DNA of 40,215 bases from UBA4717 sp045580165. Lineage in GTDB: Bacteria > Bacillota > Clostridia > Oscillospirales > CAG-272. The notes beneath the pieces were generated by a model. That model was not told the DNA's origin. It saw only the letters and a list, made by a program, of their open reading frames with translations, and searched no databases. The translations under genes were made by a program, and so were the position numbers. Positions 24,649 through 31,683 of the stretch are shown here, one piece after another (positions within the stretch are counted from its first letter, which is position 1; each line of letters opens with the position of its first letter). The stretch is from assembly GCA_045580165.1 (NCBI GenBank), contig JAZNNG010000051.1, positions 1 to 40,215 of the forward strand. Reading direction: 5' to 3'.

Positions 24649-25740
24649 TTGAAAACTGTTTTTATGACTTTATGTATCGCACTCGCGCTTTTTTTGTGTC
24701 TTGGCGTGAGCGCGGATGATATAAACGTGTCGGCGCACGCGGCGGCACTAATAGATGCCGATTCGGGTAGAATCCTGTGGGCAAAAAACGCCGACGAGCA
24801 AATGTCTATGGCAAGCACCACCAAGATAATGACGGCGCTTGTCGCAATTGAAAACGCAGATATTAAAGGCGAGGTGGTTATCCCTGCAAAAGCGGTGGGA
24901 GTCGAGGGTTCATCGGTATGTCTTAAGGAAGGCGAGATACTCACGCTCGAGGAGCTTCTTTACGCAATGCTTCTTGAGAGCGCAAACGATGCCGCGGCGG
25001 CGATAGCCATACACGTCGGCGGAAGCATTGAGGATTTCGCGCTTATGATGAACGAGCGTGCGGCGCAGATGGGACTCGAGTCCACCTCGTTTGCAAACCC
25101 TCACGGGCTTGATGCCGAGGGGCATTACACGACCGCACACGAGCTTGGTTTAATAGCCGCAGAAGCGCTTAAAAATCCCGATTTTGCGAAAATGGTGTCA
25201 ACCTACCGACATCAGATACCGTTTGGCAAGGAGTCAAGACGTTATCTTTTAAACCACAATAAGATGCTCAAGCTTTACGACGGTGCAATAGGGGTAAAGA
25301 CGGGCTTTACCAAAAAAAGCGGAAGATGCCTTGTCAGCGCGGCGGAGCGCGACGGACTAAGGCTCGTTGCGGTGACGCTGAACGCACCGAGCGATTGGAG
25401 CGACCACAGAGCAATGCTTGACTACGGCTTTGAAAACTACGAAATGCGTGAAATAGTAAAGCCCGGAGAATATAGCTTTAGTCTGTCTTGCGTGGGCGGC
25501 GAGACCCCCGAGATCACGGCGACGAATTCAGATGGCTTTAAGGCGTGTATGAGAAAGGGCGACACCGACGTCCGTGTGACGGTGGAGCTGCCGAGATTTG
25601 TCTGGGCGCCAATCGACACAGACACACCTCTCGGCGAAGCGGTGATCACCAAAAACGGTGAGGTCATCGGCAGAGTAGAGCTGTCGTCAGTCACCGAGAG
25701 CCCCGTGAAAATATACAAACGCAAATTTCTGTGGTTTTAG
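24649..25740 (+). CDS. D-alanyl-D-alanine carboxypeptidase (DacF/DacB type, S11)
   Basis: A 363-residue penicillin-binding protein. The signal peptide covers about residues 1-22. Active-site motifs are S-T-T-K (Ser56, Lys59), SAN in LLESANDAAAAI, and KTG in IGVKTGFTKKSGRC. A C-terminal beta domain follows (about 270-363). It trims the terminal D-Ala from peptidoglycan stem peptides outside the membrane; placed after gerW it is probably the spore-cortex DacF type. No clear C-terminal amphipathic anchor is visible. The TTG start at 24649 is supported by GGAG 6 bases upstream; the next in-frame ATG would cut into the signal peptide. A strong terminator follows. Confidence 0.92.
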   Translation: MKTVFMTLCIALALFLCLGVSADDINVSAHAAALIDADSGRILWAKNADEQMSMASTTKIMTALVAIENADIKGEVVIPAKAVGVEGSSVCLKEGEILTLEELLYAMLLESANDAAAAIAIHVGGSIEDFALMMNERAAQMGLESTSFANPHGLDAEGHYTTAHELGLIAAEALKNPDFAKMVSTYRHQIPFGKESRRYLLNHNKMLKLYDGAIGVKTGFTKKSGRCLVSAAERDGLRLVAVTLNAPSDWSDHRAMLDYGFENYEMREIVKPGEYSFSLSCVGGETPEITATNSDGFKACMRKGDTDVRVTVELPRFVWAPIDTDTPLGEAVITKNGEVIGRVELSSVTESPVKIYKRKFLWF

Positions 25741-25745
25741 AATAT

Positions 25746-25784
25746 AAACACCTTGCCGAAATGGGTCGGCAAGGTGTTTTTCTA
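25746..25784 (+). terminator. Terminator ending the lon-dacF run
   Basis: AAACACCTTGCCGA (25746-25759) and TCGGCAAGGTGTTT (25766-25779) form a perfect 14-bp stem around a 6-base loop, followed by TTTCTATT. Confidence 0.92.
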
Positions 25785-25813
25785 TTGCAAAATGCAGCTT
25801 GCCGTGATATAAT
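25785..25813 (+). promoter_or_regulatory. Promoter of the HAD phosphatase gene
   Basis: TTGCAA (25785-25790) and a perfect TATAAT (25808-25813) have 17-base spacing, directly after the terminator and 42 bases before the start codon. Confidence 0.65.
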
Positions 25814-25854
25814 TAAAATGGAAAGTTATGTGAAACCAAGCAAGGAGAATTTTT

Positions 25855-26637
25855 ATGACAAACATATTGGACAAAAAGGGCTTTATCTGTGATATGGACG
25901 GTGTTATATATCACGGTGACAGAATTTTAGACGGCGTTGAGGAGTTTATAAAATGGCTCCAGAAGAATGATAAAAAATTTGTGTTTTTGACTAACAGCGC
26001 TGAAAGAACCCCCCACGAGCTCAGTATGAAGCTTGAAAGAATGGGACTGTCGGTATCTCCCGACCATTTTTACACGAGCGCAATGGCGACTGCCGCGTTT
26101 TTAAGCAGTCAGAATCCGGGATGCACTGCTTACGTAATAGGTGAAGCGGCACTCACGAAGGCGCTTTATGACCAGCACATTTATATGAACGACGTAAACC
26201 CTGACTACGTTATAGTAGCAGAAACAAGAACCTATTGCTTTGAAAAGATCGAAAAGGCGATAGAGCTTGTTTTGAAGGGCGCAAAGCTTATCGGAACAAA
26301 CCCCGATATATGCGGACCCGCCACACACGGAATTATGCCTGCAACGGGCTCTCTTATTGCACCGATCGAGCTTTCGACCGACAGAAAGGCGTATTTTGTC
26401 GGCAAGCCCAATCCGCTTATGCTTCGTCACGGAATTAAAAAGCTTAACTGTCACAGTGACGAAATAGCGTTCATCGGTGACAGAATGGATACCGATATCG
26501 TTGCGGGAATTGAATCTAACGTGGATACAGTTCTTGTACTTTCGGGTGTTACGAGCAGAGAAGATATCGAGAAGTTCCCGTACAGACCGAAATACGTGTT
26601 CGACGGCGTAGGAGATATTATCAAGGCGGTACAATAA
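25855..26637 (+). CDS. HAD-IIA family sugar-phosphate phosphatase (NagD-like)
   Basis: A 260-residue HAD hydrolase of the NagD/PgpX type with a C2 cap. Motif I is CDMDG (nucleophile Asp13, acid Asp15), motif II is VFLTNSAER, the Lys of motif III is in the class-typical GKPNPLM, and motif IV is GDRMDTDI. It dephosphorylates sugar phosphates, nucleotides or other phospho-metabolites in the cytoplasm; the exact substrate is not evident. The start follows AAGGAG by 7 bases. It is transcribed from its own promoter after the lon-dacF terminator. Confidence 0.93.
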   Translation: MTNILDKKGFICDMDGVIYHGDRILDGVEEFIKWLQKNDKKFVFLTNSAERTPHELSMKLERMGLSVSPDHFYTSAMATAAFLSSQNPGCTAYVIGEAALTKALYDQHIYMNDVNPDYVIVAETRTYCFEKIEKAIELVLKGAKLIGTNPDICGPATHGIMPATGSLIAPIELSTDRKAYFVGKPNPLMLRHGIKKLNCHSDEIAFIGDRMDTDIVAGIESNVDTVLVLSGVTSREDIEKFPYRPKYVFDGVGDIIKAVQ

Positions 26638-26707
26638 TTGTTTGAAGCGAAATCGTATGAGAAATATATTGCAGTTTGTATTTCAAGTTGCTTTGATGTG
26701 AGCTTAT

Positions 26708-27532
26708 ATGAAAAAGAAACTTAAAATTATATCAGTTTTGATTATTGCAATAATTCTTTTGCTGTTTATCTGCGACAATCGGCTGAAAATCGTCAATTAC
26801 ACGTTGGAAACAGAGAAAATTTCGGGCGAGGTGAAGCTTGCACTTGTTTCTGATTTGCACTGTTGCTTGTACGGTGAGAATCAGTCCGAGCTGATAAGTG
26901 CTATCGATACGTACAAGCCCGATGCCGTGCTTTTGTGCGGAGATATTTTCGATGATGATTATGTAAATGGTAACAGTCATATTTTTATCGACAACATTTC
27001 AAAAAAGTATAAAACCTACTACGTCAGCGGCAACCACGAATGGTGGAGTGGCAAGATGTACGATTATTTTGACTATCTGACGGGTGTCGGCGTGACTGTT
27101 CTCAGAGGCGAAAGCGATCACCTTGAAATAGGCGGCAATACCGTTTGTATAAGCGGTGTAGATGACCCCGACGTTGACGTTTACGATGATTTTGACAAGA
27201 CGTACGCTGAAGAACTTGAAAACGTCGGTAACAGTATAGATACGGATCACTATAATATTCTGCTTTCTCACAGACCGGAAAAGGCAAGCCTGTATTTTGA
27301 CTATGAATTCGATTTGGCGCTTGCTGGACACGCGCACGGCGGACAGGGACGAATACCGTTTTTCTTAAACGGACTTTTTGCGCCCGATCAAGGCTTTTTT
27401 CCCAAATATGCGGGCGGTATCTATGACTTCGACGGGCAGAAAATGATAGTCAGCCGCGGCTTGTCAAAAGAAAACACAGTTTTGCCGAGGGTGTTTAACA
27501 GACCGGAACTCGTACTTGTAACGCTTAAGTAG
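26708..27532 (+). CDS. Membrane-anchored metallophosphoesterase (YkuE/YaeI-like)
   Basis: A 274-residue calcineurin-like phosphoesterase with one N-terminal membrane segment (about residues 5-22). The dimetal motifs are all present: SDLHC, LLCGDIFDD, SGNHEWW, LSHRPE and AGHAHGGQGRIP. Homologues such as YaeI hydrolyse UDP-2,3-diacylglucosamine or act on other phosphodiesters; the substrate is unknown here. The active site would face outward if the segment acts as a signal anchor. It stands 70 bases after the HAD gene and 38 before the isomerase gene, and is probably co-transcribed. Confidence 0.9.
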   Translation: MKKKLKIISVLIIAIILLLFICDNRLKIVNYTLETEKISGEVKLALVSDLHCCLYGENQSELISAIDTYKPDAVLLCGDIFDDDYVNGNSHIFIDNISKKYKTYYVSGNHEWWSGKMYDYFDYLTGVGVTVLRGESDHLEIGGNTVCISGVDDPDVDVYDDFDKTYAEELENVGNSIDTDHYNILLSHRPEKASLYFDYEFDLALAGHAHGGQGRIPFFLNGLFAPDQGFFPKYAGGIYDFDGQKMIVSRGLSKENTVLPRVFNRPELVLVTLK

Positions 27533-27570
27533 CTTCGCGGCAGATAGATATTTAAAGAAAGGCATGTAAA

Positions 27571-28455
27571 ATGAAACTCAGCTGTTGCTTCATTGATATT
27601 GACGGCGAACATAATTTTGATACCGAGCTCGGACTCAAACGACTGATAAACGCGTATTCCGAGGCAGGCTTTGACGGTATCGACTTTAACGTAGGGCTTG
27701 AGGCATACCGCACGGACGTGTATGACGCGGATTTCTACAAAAACATAAAAGTCTATGCCGCGGACAAGGGCATATCATTTTTTCAAACGCACACACCCTA
27801 CCCGACAGCCTTTTCGGATGAAGACAAGACAAAGCTCCGATTTTTTGAAAACGTAAAATGCCTTGAGCATTCGGCGCTTCTCGGAGCAGAATTCGTTGTT
27901 ATCCACCCTTGCGGACATTTGGACTATGCAAAAGACAACAACCGTGAGTATATGCTTGGATATAACTACAAATATTATAAGGCTCTGATACCGTACGCAG
28001 AAGCTTACGGTGTCAAGATTGCCATTGAGAACGTTGGTAACTATCGTGGACACGCGGTGACAGAGACTGCAGAAGGCATACTTGAGCTTCTCGGAATGCT
28101 TGATAACGACGTGTTCGTCGCGTGCTACGATTCGGGACACTCTAATTGCCTTACCGACGATCCCATAGGAATGATCTCAAAGCTTGGTAAAAATATTGCC
28201 TGCACTCATATTCACGATAACGACTGTAAGACCGACCTCCACCAGCTTCCGTATTACGGTAAACTCGACTGGGAGAAAGCAATGGAGGCTTTGGCAAAAA
28301 CGGGATACTGCGGCAACCTCAATTTTGAAGCGCGAAATTTTGTCACCTGTCTTCCAACAGAGCTCAGATCTGAGGGACTTAAATATATGGTGAAGGTCGG
28401 TAGACATCTCATCGACAGGTTCAACTTCTATAAGGAACATTCAAATGGACAGTAA
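27571..28455 (+). CDS. Sugar phosphate isomerase/epimerase family protein
   Basis: A 294-residue TIM-barrel protein of the AP-endonuclease-2/xylose-isomerase-like superfamily (PF01261). Metal ligands can be read at strand ends: HPCGH, IAIENVGNY (Glu), CYDSGHSN, HIHDND and LNFEAR (Glu). These enzymes isomerise or epimerise keto/aldo sugars or act on inositol derivatives. The substrate cannot be named from sequence. AAAGG precedes the ATG. The coding end overlaps the start of manA by 11 bases, so the two are translationally coupled and may work in one sugar pathway. Confidence 0.88.
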   Translation: MKLSCCFIDIDGEHNFDTELGLKRLINAYSEAGFDGIDFNVGLEAYRTDVYDADFYKNIKVYAADKGISFFQTHTPYPTAFSDEDKTKLRFFENVKCLEHSALLGAEFVVIHPCGHLDYAKDNNREYMLGYNYKYYKALIPYAEAYGVKIAIENVGNYRGHAVTETAEGILELLGMLDNDVFVACYDSGHSNCLTDDPIGMISKLGKNIACTHIHDNDCKTDLHQLPYYGKLDWEKAMEALAKTGYCGNLNFEARNFVTCLPTELRSEGLKYMVKVGRHLIDRFNFYKEHSNGQ

Positions 28456-29389
28456 ATTTGCCATGATAAAGCTTGCTCCCGTGTATAAGGATTACATTTG
28501 GGGAGGAACCAAGTTAAATGAAGGCTTCGGCAAAATGTCGGGACTTGAGAAAATTGCCGAAAGCTGGGAGCTGTGCGTACACAAGGACGGAGAGAGCAGG
28601 GTGGACGGCGGCGAGCTTGACGGACACACTCTCTCGGAGTGCCTTGACAAACACGGACGGGAGCTTCTCGGTAAAAACGCACTTGAGCTTGACCGTTTCC
28701 CCGTGATCATAAAGTTCATCGACGCCGCAGATGATCTCTCGGTACAGGTACATCCGAGCGACGAGTATGCCCTTGCAAACGAAAATGAGTATGGCAAAAC
28801 CGAGGTGTGGTATATCTTCGAAGCCGAGGAGGGCGCGTGCTTACACATAGGGCTTAACCGTGACGTGACCCGCGAGGAGCTTGAAGCGAGAATACACGAC
28901 AACACCTTGACCGATATAATAAATAGAGTGCCCGTTAAGCGCGGTGACGTTTACTTCATAGAGGCGGGAACTGTTCACGCTATCGGCAAGGGAACTGTCA
29001 TTTGCGAAATTCAGCAAAACTCGAACACTACCTACCGCGTATATGACTACGGAAGACGTGACAAAAACGGAAACACCCGTGAGCTTCACATAGACAAGGC
29101 GCTTGACGTAATCGACAGAAGAAGATACACGCCCGAAAACAATGGCAACGGAGCACTTATCGCAAAATGTAAGTATTTTACCGCGGAAAAGGTGAGCTGC
29201 GACGGCACGGCTGAGATATTGCTCGGTAAGGATAGCTTCAGGTCGCTTATTATCGCAGACGGTGAGGGAGAGCTTTCTCTCGGCGAGCAGAAAATGCAGG
29301 TCAAAAGGGGCGACAGCATCTTTGTTCCGGCGCAAAGCGGACGTGTCGTGGTTCGCGGCAAATGCGAAATCGTAGTAACACGTGTATAG
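28445..29389 (+). CDS. manA: Mannose-6-phosphate isomerase, class I
   Basis: A 314-residue type I phosphomannose isomerase, which interconverts mannose 6-phosphate and fructose 6-phosphate. Zinc-site motifs are QVHPSDEYA, GKTEVWYI (Glu) and AGTVHAIGKG, followed by the usual ICEIQQNSNTTYRVYDYGR. The short form is typical of Firmicutes. It overlaps the preceding isomerase gene by 11 bases. It can feed mannose from mannan breakdown into glycolysis, which fits the GH26-like enzyme elsewhere in the window, or supply mannose for glycan synthesis. Confidence 0.95.
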   Translation: MDSKFAMIKLAPVYKDYIWGGTKLNEGFGKMSGLEKIAESWELCVHKDGESRVDGGELDGHTLSECLDKHGRELLGKNALELDRFPVIIKFIDAADDLSVQVHPSDEYALANENEYGKTEVWYIFEAEEGACLHIGLNRDVTREELEARIHDNTLTDIINRVPVKRGDVYFIEAGTVHAIGKGTVICEIQQNSNTTYRVYDYGRRDKNGNTRELHIDKALDVIDRRRYTPENNGNGALIAKCKYFTAEKVSCDGTAEILLGKDSFRSLIIADGEGELSLGEQKMQVKRGDSIFVPAQSGRVVVRGKCEIVVTRV

Positions 29390-29402
29390 TTTGGAGAAAA
29401 TA

Positions 29403-30137
29403 ATGGAGATAAGAATACAAAAATATATTGCCGATTGCGGTGTTATGAGCCGTAGGAGCGTTGAACGCGAGATCGAAGCGGGCAATATCAAGGTCAACGG
29501 CGAGTACGCAACCATTGGTCAGAAGATAGACCCGAGGCACGACGTCGTTACCTATAAGGGAAAGAAAATAACCGACAATATAAGCCATAAGACTTACGTA
29601 ATGCTCAACAAGCCAAAGGGCTACGTCACCACATTGTCCGACGAAAAGGACCGCAAGTGTATAAAGGAGCTTATCACAGGCGTCAAGGAGAGGGTATACC
29701 CGATAGGCAGACTCGATATGAACTCCGAGGGACTGTTGCTTCTAACCAACGACGGTGAGCTCACGAATATCCTCACCCACCCGAAGCACGACGTTGCAAA
29801 GGTGTATCTCGTCAGAGTAAAGGGCGTGGTGGATAGCAAAACTCTTATAAAGCTTGGTCAGCCAATGGATATTGACGGCTACACTATAAAGCCCGTCAAG
29901 GTGGTAAAAATAAGGGACAACGAGAACTCAACTCTGCTGAGCTTTGAGCTTCATGAGGGAAGAAACCGACAGATAAGAAAAATGTGCGAGAGCTGTGAGC
30001 TCGGAGTGCTCAGCCTTAAGAGAATATCCGAGGGCAAGCTGTTGCTCGGCGATCTCCCGACGGGTAAATGGAGATATCTTACACGCGACGAGGTAAAGTA
30101 TCTTACGTCAATAGGAAAAGAAGAAACGGAGAATTAA
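29403..30137 (+). CDS. rRNA pseudouridine synthase, RsuA/RluB family
   Basis: A 244-residue enzyme that converts specific uridines in ribosomal RNA to pseudouridine. The N-terminal S4 RNA-binding domain (IRIQKYIADCGVMSRRSVEREI, about 2-60) is followed by the catalytic domain. That domain has YPIGRLDMNSEGLLLLTNDG, whose Asp is catalytic, and LHEGRNRQIRKM. RluB-like specificity for 23S position 2605 is likely but RsuA cannot be excluded. The ATG at 29403, behind TTGGAG, is preferred to a GTG at 29382 within manA. One base separates its stop from the next start. Confidence 0.93.
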   Translation: MEIRIQKYIADCGVMSRRSVEREIEAGNIKVNGEYATIGQKIDPRHDVVTYKGKKITDNISHKTYVMLNKPKGYVTTLSDEKDRKCIKELITGVKERVYPIGRLDMNSEGLLLLTNDGELTNILTHPKHDVAKVYLVRVKGVVDSKTLIKLGQPMDIDGYTIKPVKVVKIRDNENSTLLSFELHEGRNRQIRKMCESCELGVLSLKRISEGKLLLGDLPTGKWRYLTRDEVKYLTSIGKEETEN

Positions 30138-30138
30138 T

Positions 30139-30534
30139 ATGTATAAGGTAAGACCTGTGCAGACCAAAGAGAAGCAGGAGAAGCTTTGCGCGGTATGCAA
30201 AGTAGAATATAACGCAGACTATTTTGCGTACGAAGCAGTGACGGGCGATGAGGAGCTTATCGGAATGTGTCAGTTTTCTCTCGACAACGAGGCAGGGCAT
30301 ATACACGATCTCGTGTACGCTCCCGACAGCGACGATTTTGAAGCTATGTATATAATGGGCAGAGCCACACTCAATTTTATCGACCTCTGCGGAATCAAGA
30401 AAGCCTATTATGAGGGAGAAGAAAACCGGCTTGTCAGAGCTGTGGGCTTTAAGCCCGATGAAAGCGGACGGCTTTTTGTTGACCTTGAGGGCTTTTTTGA
30501 GCATCACTGCGGCGGAGACCCGCAGAACAAATAA
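30139..30534 (+). CDS. GNAT-like acetyltransferase fold protein
   Basis: A 131-residue protein with a shortened GNAT-like pattern: YKVRPVQTKEKQEKL at the N-terminus, a central strand ELIGMCQFSL, then IHDLVYAPDSDDFEAMYIMGRATLNFIDLCGIKKAYYEG and a final VGFKPDESGRLFVDLEGFF. A clear acetyl-CoA pyrophosphate loop (Q/RxxGxG/A) is not visible, so activity is uncertain. It is tightly packed after the pseudouridine synthase gene and may be translationally coupled. A GC-rich terminator ends the unit. No substrate can be suggested. Confidence 0.75.
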   Translation: MYKVRPVQTKEKQEKLCAVCKVEYNADYFAYEAVTGDEELIGMCQFSLDNEAGHIHDLVYAPDSDDFEAMYIMGRATLNFIDLCGIKKAYYEGEENRLVRAVGFKPDESGRLFVDLEGFFEHHCGGDPQNK

Positions 30535-30544
30535 TCAACTAAGG

Positions 30545-30576
30545 GTGCGGCTTTGCCGCACTTTTATTTTTTGCCT
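30545..30576 (+). terminator. Terminator after the GNAT-like gene
   Basis: GTGCGGC-TTT-GCCGCAC is a perfect 7-bp GC-rich stem, followed by TTTTATTTTTT. Confidence 0.85.
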
Positions 30577-30579
30577 TTA

Positions 30580-30586
30580 TTCGACA
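30580..30586 (-). promoter_or_regulatory. 0A box (Spo0A binding site) upstream of spo0A
   Basis: TTCGACA is the exact reverse complement of the Spo0A recognition heptamer TGTCGAA, in the favourable context TTTGTCGAATAA on the minus strand. It lies about 85 bases upstream of the likely spo0A -35 element, between the previous terminator and the spo0A promoter. A single heptamer can occur by chance, but its place in the spo0A control region supports autoregulation. Confidence 0.6.
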
Positions 30587-30640
30587 AAATGCGATTGCTT
30601 GGTCAGAAATACGGAGAAAATTTGTTATAAACCGACTAAA

Positions 30641-30690
30641 TAAATTGGTAAAATTTGGAAAAAATGACTATTGTAATTTTTGCCAATTTA
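30641..30690. promoter_or_regulatory. Long inverted repeat around the spo0A -35 region
   Basis: TAAATTGGTAAAA (30641-30653) and TTTTGCCAATTTA (30678-30690) are inverted 13-base arms with one mismatch, separated by 24 bases. They flank and overlap the predicted -35 element and spacer of the spo0A promoter, which suggests an operator for an unidentified regulator. Confidence 0.5.
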
Positions 30691-30699
30691 TGGTAATAT
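30671..30699 (+). promoter_or_regulatory. Possible spo0A promoter
   Basis: TTGTAA (30671-30676) and TAATAT (30694-30699) are spaced by 17 bases, about 57 bases before the start codon. I did not find a convincing sigma-H promoter. Confidence 0.4.
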
Positions 30700-30755
30700 T
30701 ATCTCGTAAGGGAAAACAACCTGACAAAAAATGCAAAAGAATGAGGTGCACAAAA

Positions 30756-31568
30756 ATGCAAATTAGCGAAAGAATACTTATAGCTGACAGAGACGCTGAG
30801 CTTTGTGAGGAATTAAGAGTCAAAATGGAGCTCTCGGGATATCTTAACGTCGACACGGTACAGGGAAAGGAAATGCTAAGATACGCCGCAGAGCGAAGCT
30901 TTTATAACGTAATAATTGCGGAAAAGGAGATATGCAGCGCCGAGGAGCTCGAATACCTTCTTCATCAAAGAGACGGCATCTACCCCTTCTCAAGCGGCGC
31001 GGTGGTTATATCCTCCGAAATGCACGGCGAAAGCATTTGTGAGCTAAACTCTGACAAGACTGCGTACCTTGTTAAGAGAGGTGCTGATTTTCAGCTTATC
31101 AACCGTGTGATAAGAGAGCTTCTTGACACGCAGAGAAGTAAGATAACGGGAATCAGAGAGAAAAACAACGCCGCGAGTCTTGAGAGAAGCGTAACGGGTG
31201 TTATGCACGCACTCGGCATACCTGCCCACATCAAAGGCTATCAGTTTTTAAGAACCGCGATCATCAAGGCGGTTAACGACCCCGAGATAATCAATTACGT
31301 TACGAAATCCCTATATCCCGGAGTTGCCAAGGCTCACGGAACGACACCGTCGAGAGTGGAGAGAGCTATACGTCATGCAATAGAGGTCGCGTGGGACAGA
31401 GGAGACGTTGACACCCTAAACTCCTATTTCGGCTATACCATAAGCCGTCAGAGAGGAAAGCCTACCAACTCCGAGTTTATTGCAATGATTGCCGACAACC
31501 TGAGAATCAAGAATTCCGAGAACGCCGACAGCGCATATAGCGATGAAGCGAGGATCGTAAACGCATAA
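30756..31568 (+). CDS. spo0A: Spo0A-type sporulation response regulator with degenerate receiver
   Basis: A 270-residue protein. The C-terminal half (about 145-255) is a clear Spo0A DNA-binding domain: GIPAHIKGYQFLRTAII, SLYPGVAKAHGTTPSRVERAIRHAIEVAW and KPTNSEFIAMIADNLR. The N-terminal half is a receiver domain with altered chemistry. The acidic pair reads Asp11-Arg12 instead of Asp-Asp. The phosphoacceptor position in NVIIAEKEIC is Glu56 instead of Asp. Ser86 and Lys107 remain plausible switch residues. Spo0A is the master regulator of sporulation entry and is normally activated by phosphorylation. The ATG at 30756, 8 bases after GAGGTG, is chosen over upstream in-frame starts within the control region. 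It is a single gene closed by a terminator. The Glu could mimic the phosphorylated state (inference). Confidence 0.93.
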   Translation: MQISERILIADRDAELCEELRVKMELSGYLNVDTVQGKEMLRYAAERSFYNVIIAEKEICSAEELEYLLHQRDGIYPFSSGAVVISSEMHGESICELNSDKTAYLVKRGADFQLINRVIRELLDTQRSKITGIREKNNAASLERSVTGVMHALGIPAHIKGYQFLRTAIIKAVNDPEIINYVTKSLYPGVAKAHGTTPSRVERAIRHAIEVAWDRGDVDTLNSYFGYTISRQRGKPTNSEFIAMIADNLRIKNSENADSAYSDEARIVNA

Positions 31569-31573
31569 TAATT

Positions 31574-31606
31574 AGCACTTACCTTCGGGTGAGTGCTTTT
31601 TTTATT
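31574..31606 (+). terminator. Terminator after spo0A
   Basis: AGCACTTACC-TTCG-GGTGAGTGCT forms a 10-bp stem with one G-U pair and a UUCG loop, followed by TTTTTTTATT. Confidence 0.9.
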
Positions 31607-31623
31607 TATTTTATCGAATAATG

Positions 31624-31652
31624 TTGCATAAAAGCGAGTACGGTGGTATACT
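31624..31652 (+). promoter_or_regulatory. Promoter of the vanY-like/ispD unit
   Basis: TTGCAT (31624-31629) and TATACT (31647-31652) are separated by 17 bases, 31 bases before the start codon. Confidence 0.6.
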
Positions 31653-31683
31653 GTAGATATATGTGATACTACGGAGAAGCTAT

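Noticed and set aside
31612..31624. TTATCGAATAATG between spo0A and the VanY gene as a further 0A box
   Set aside because: The second position of the heptamer differs (TATCGAA), and one mismatch in seven bases is not enough.
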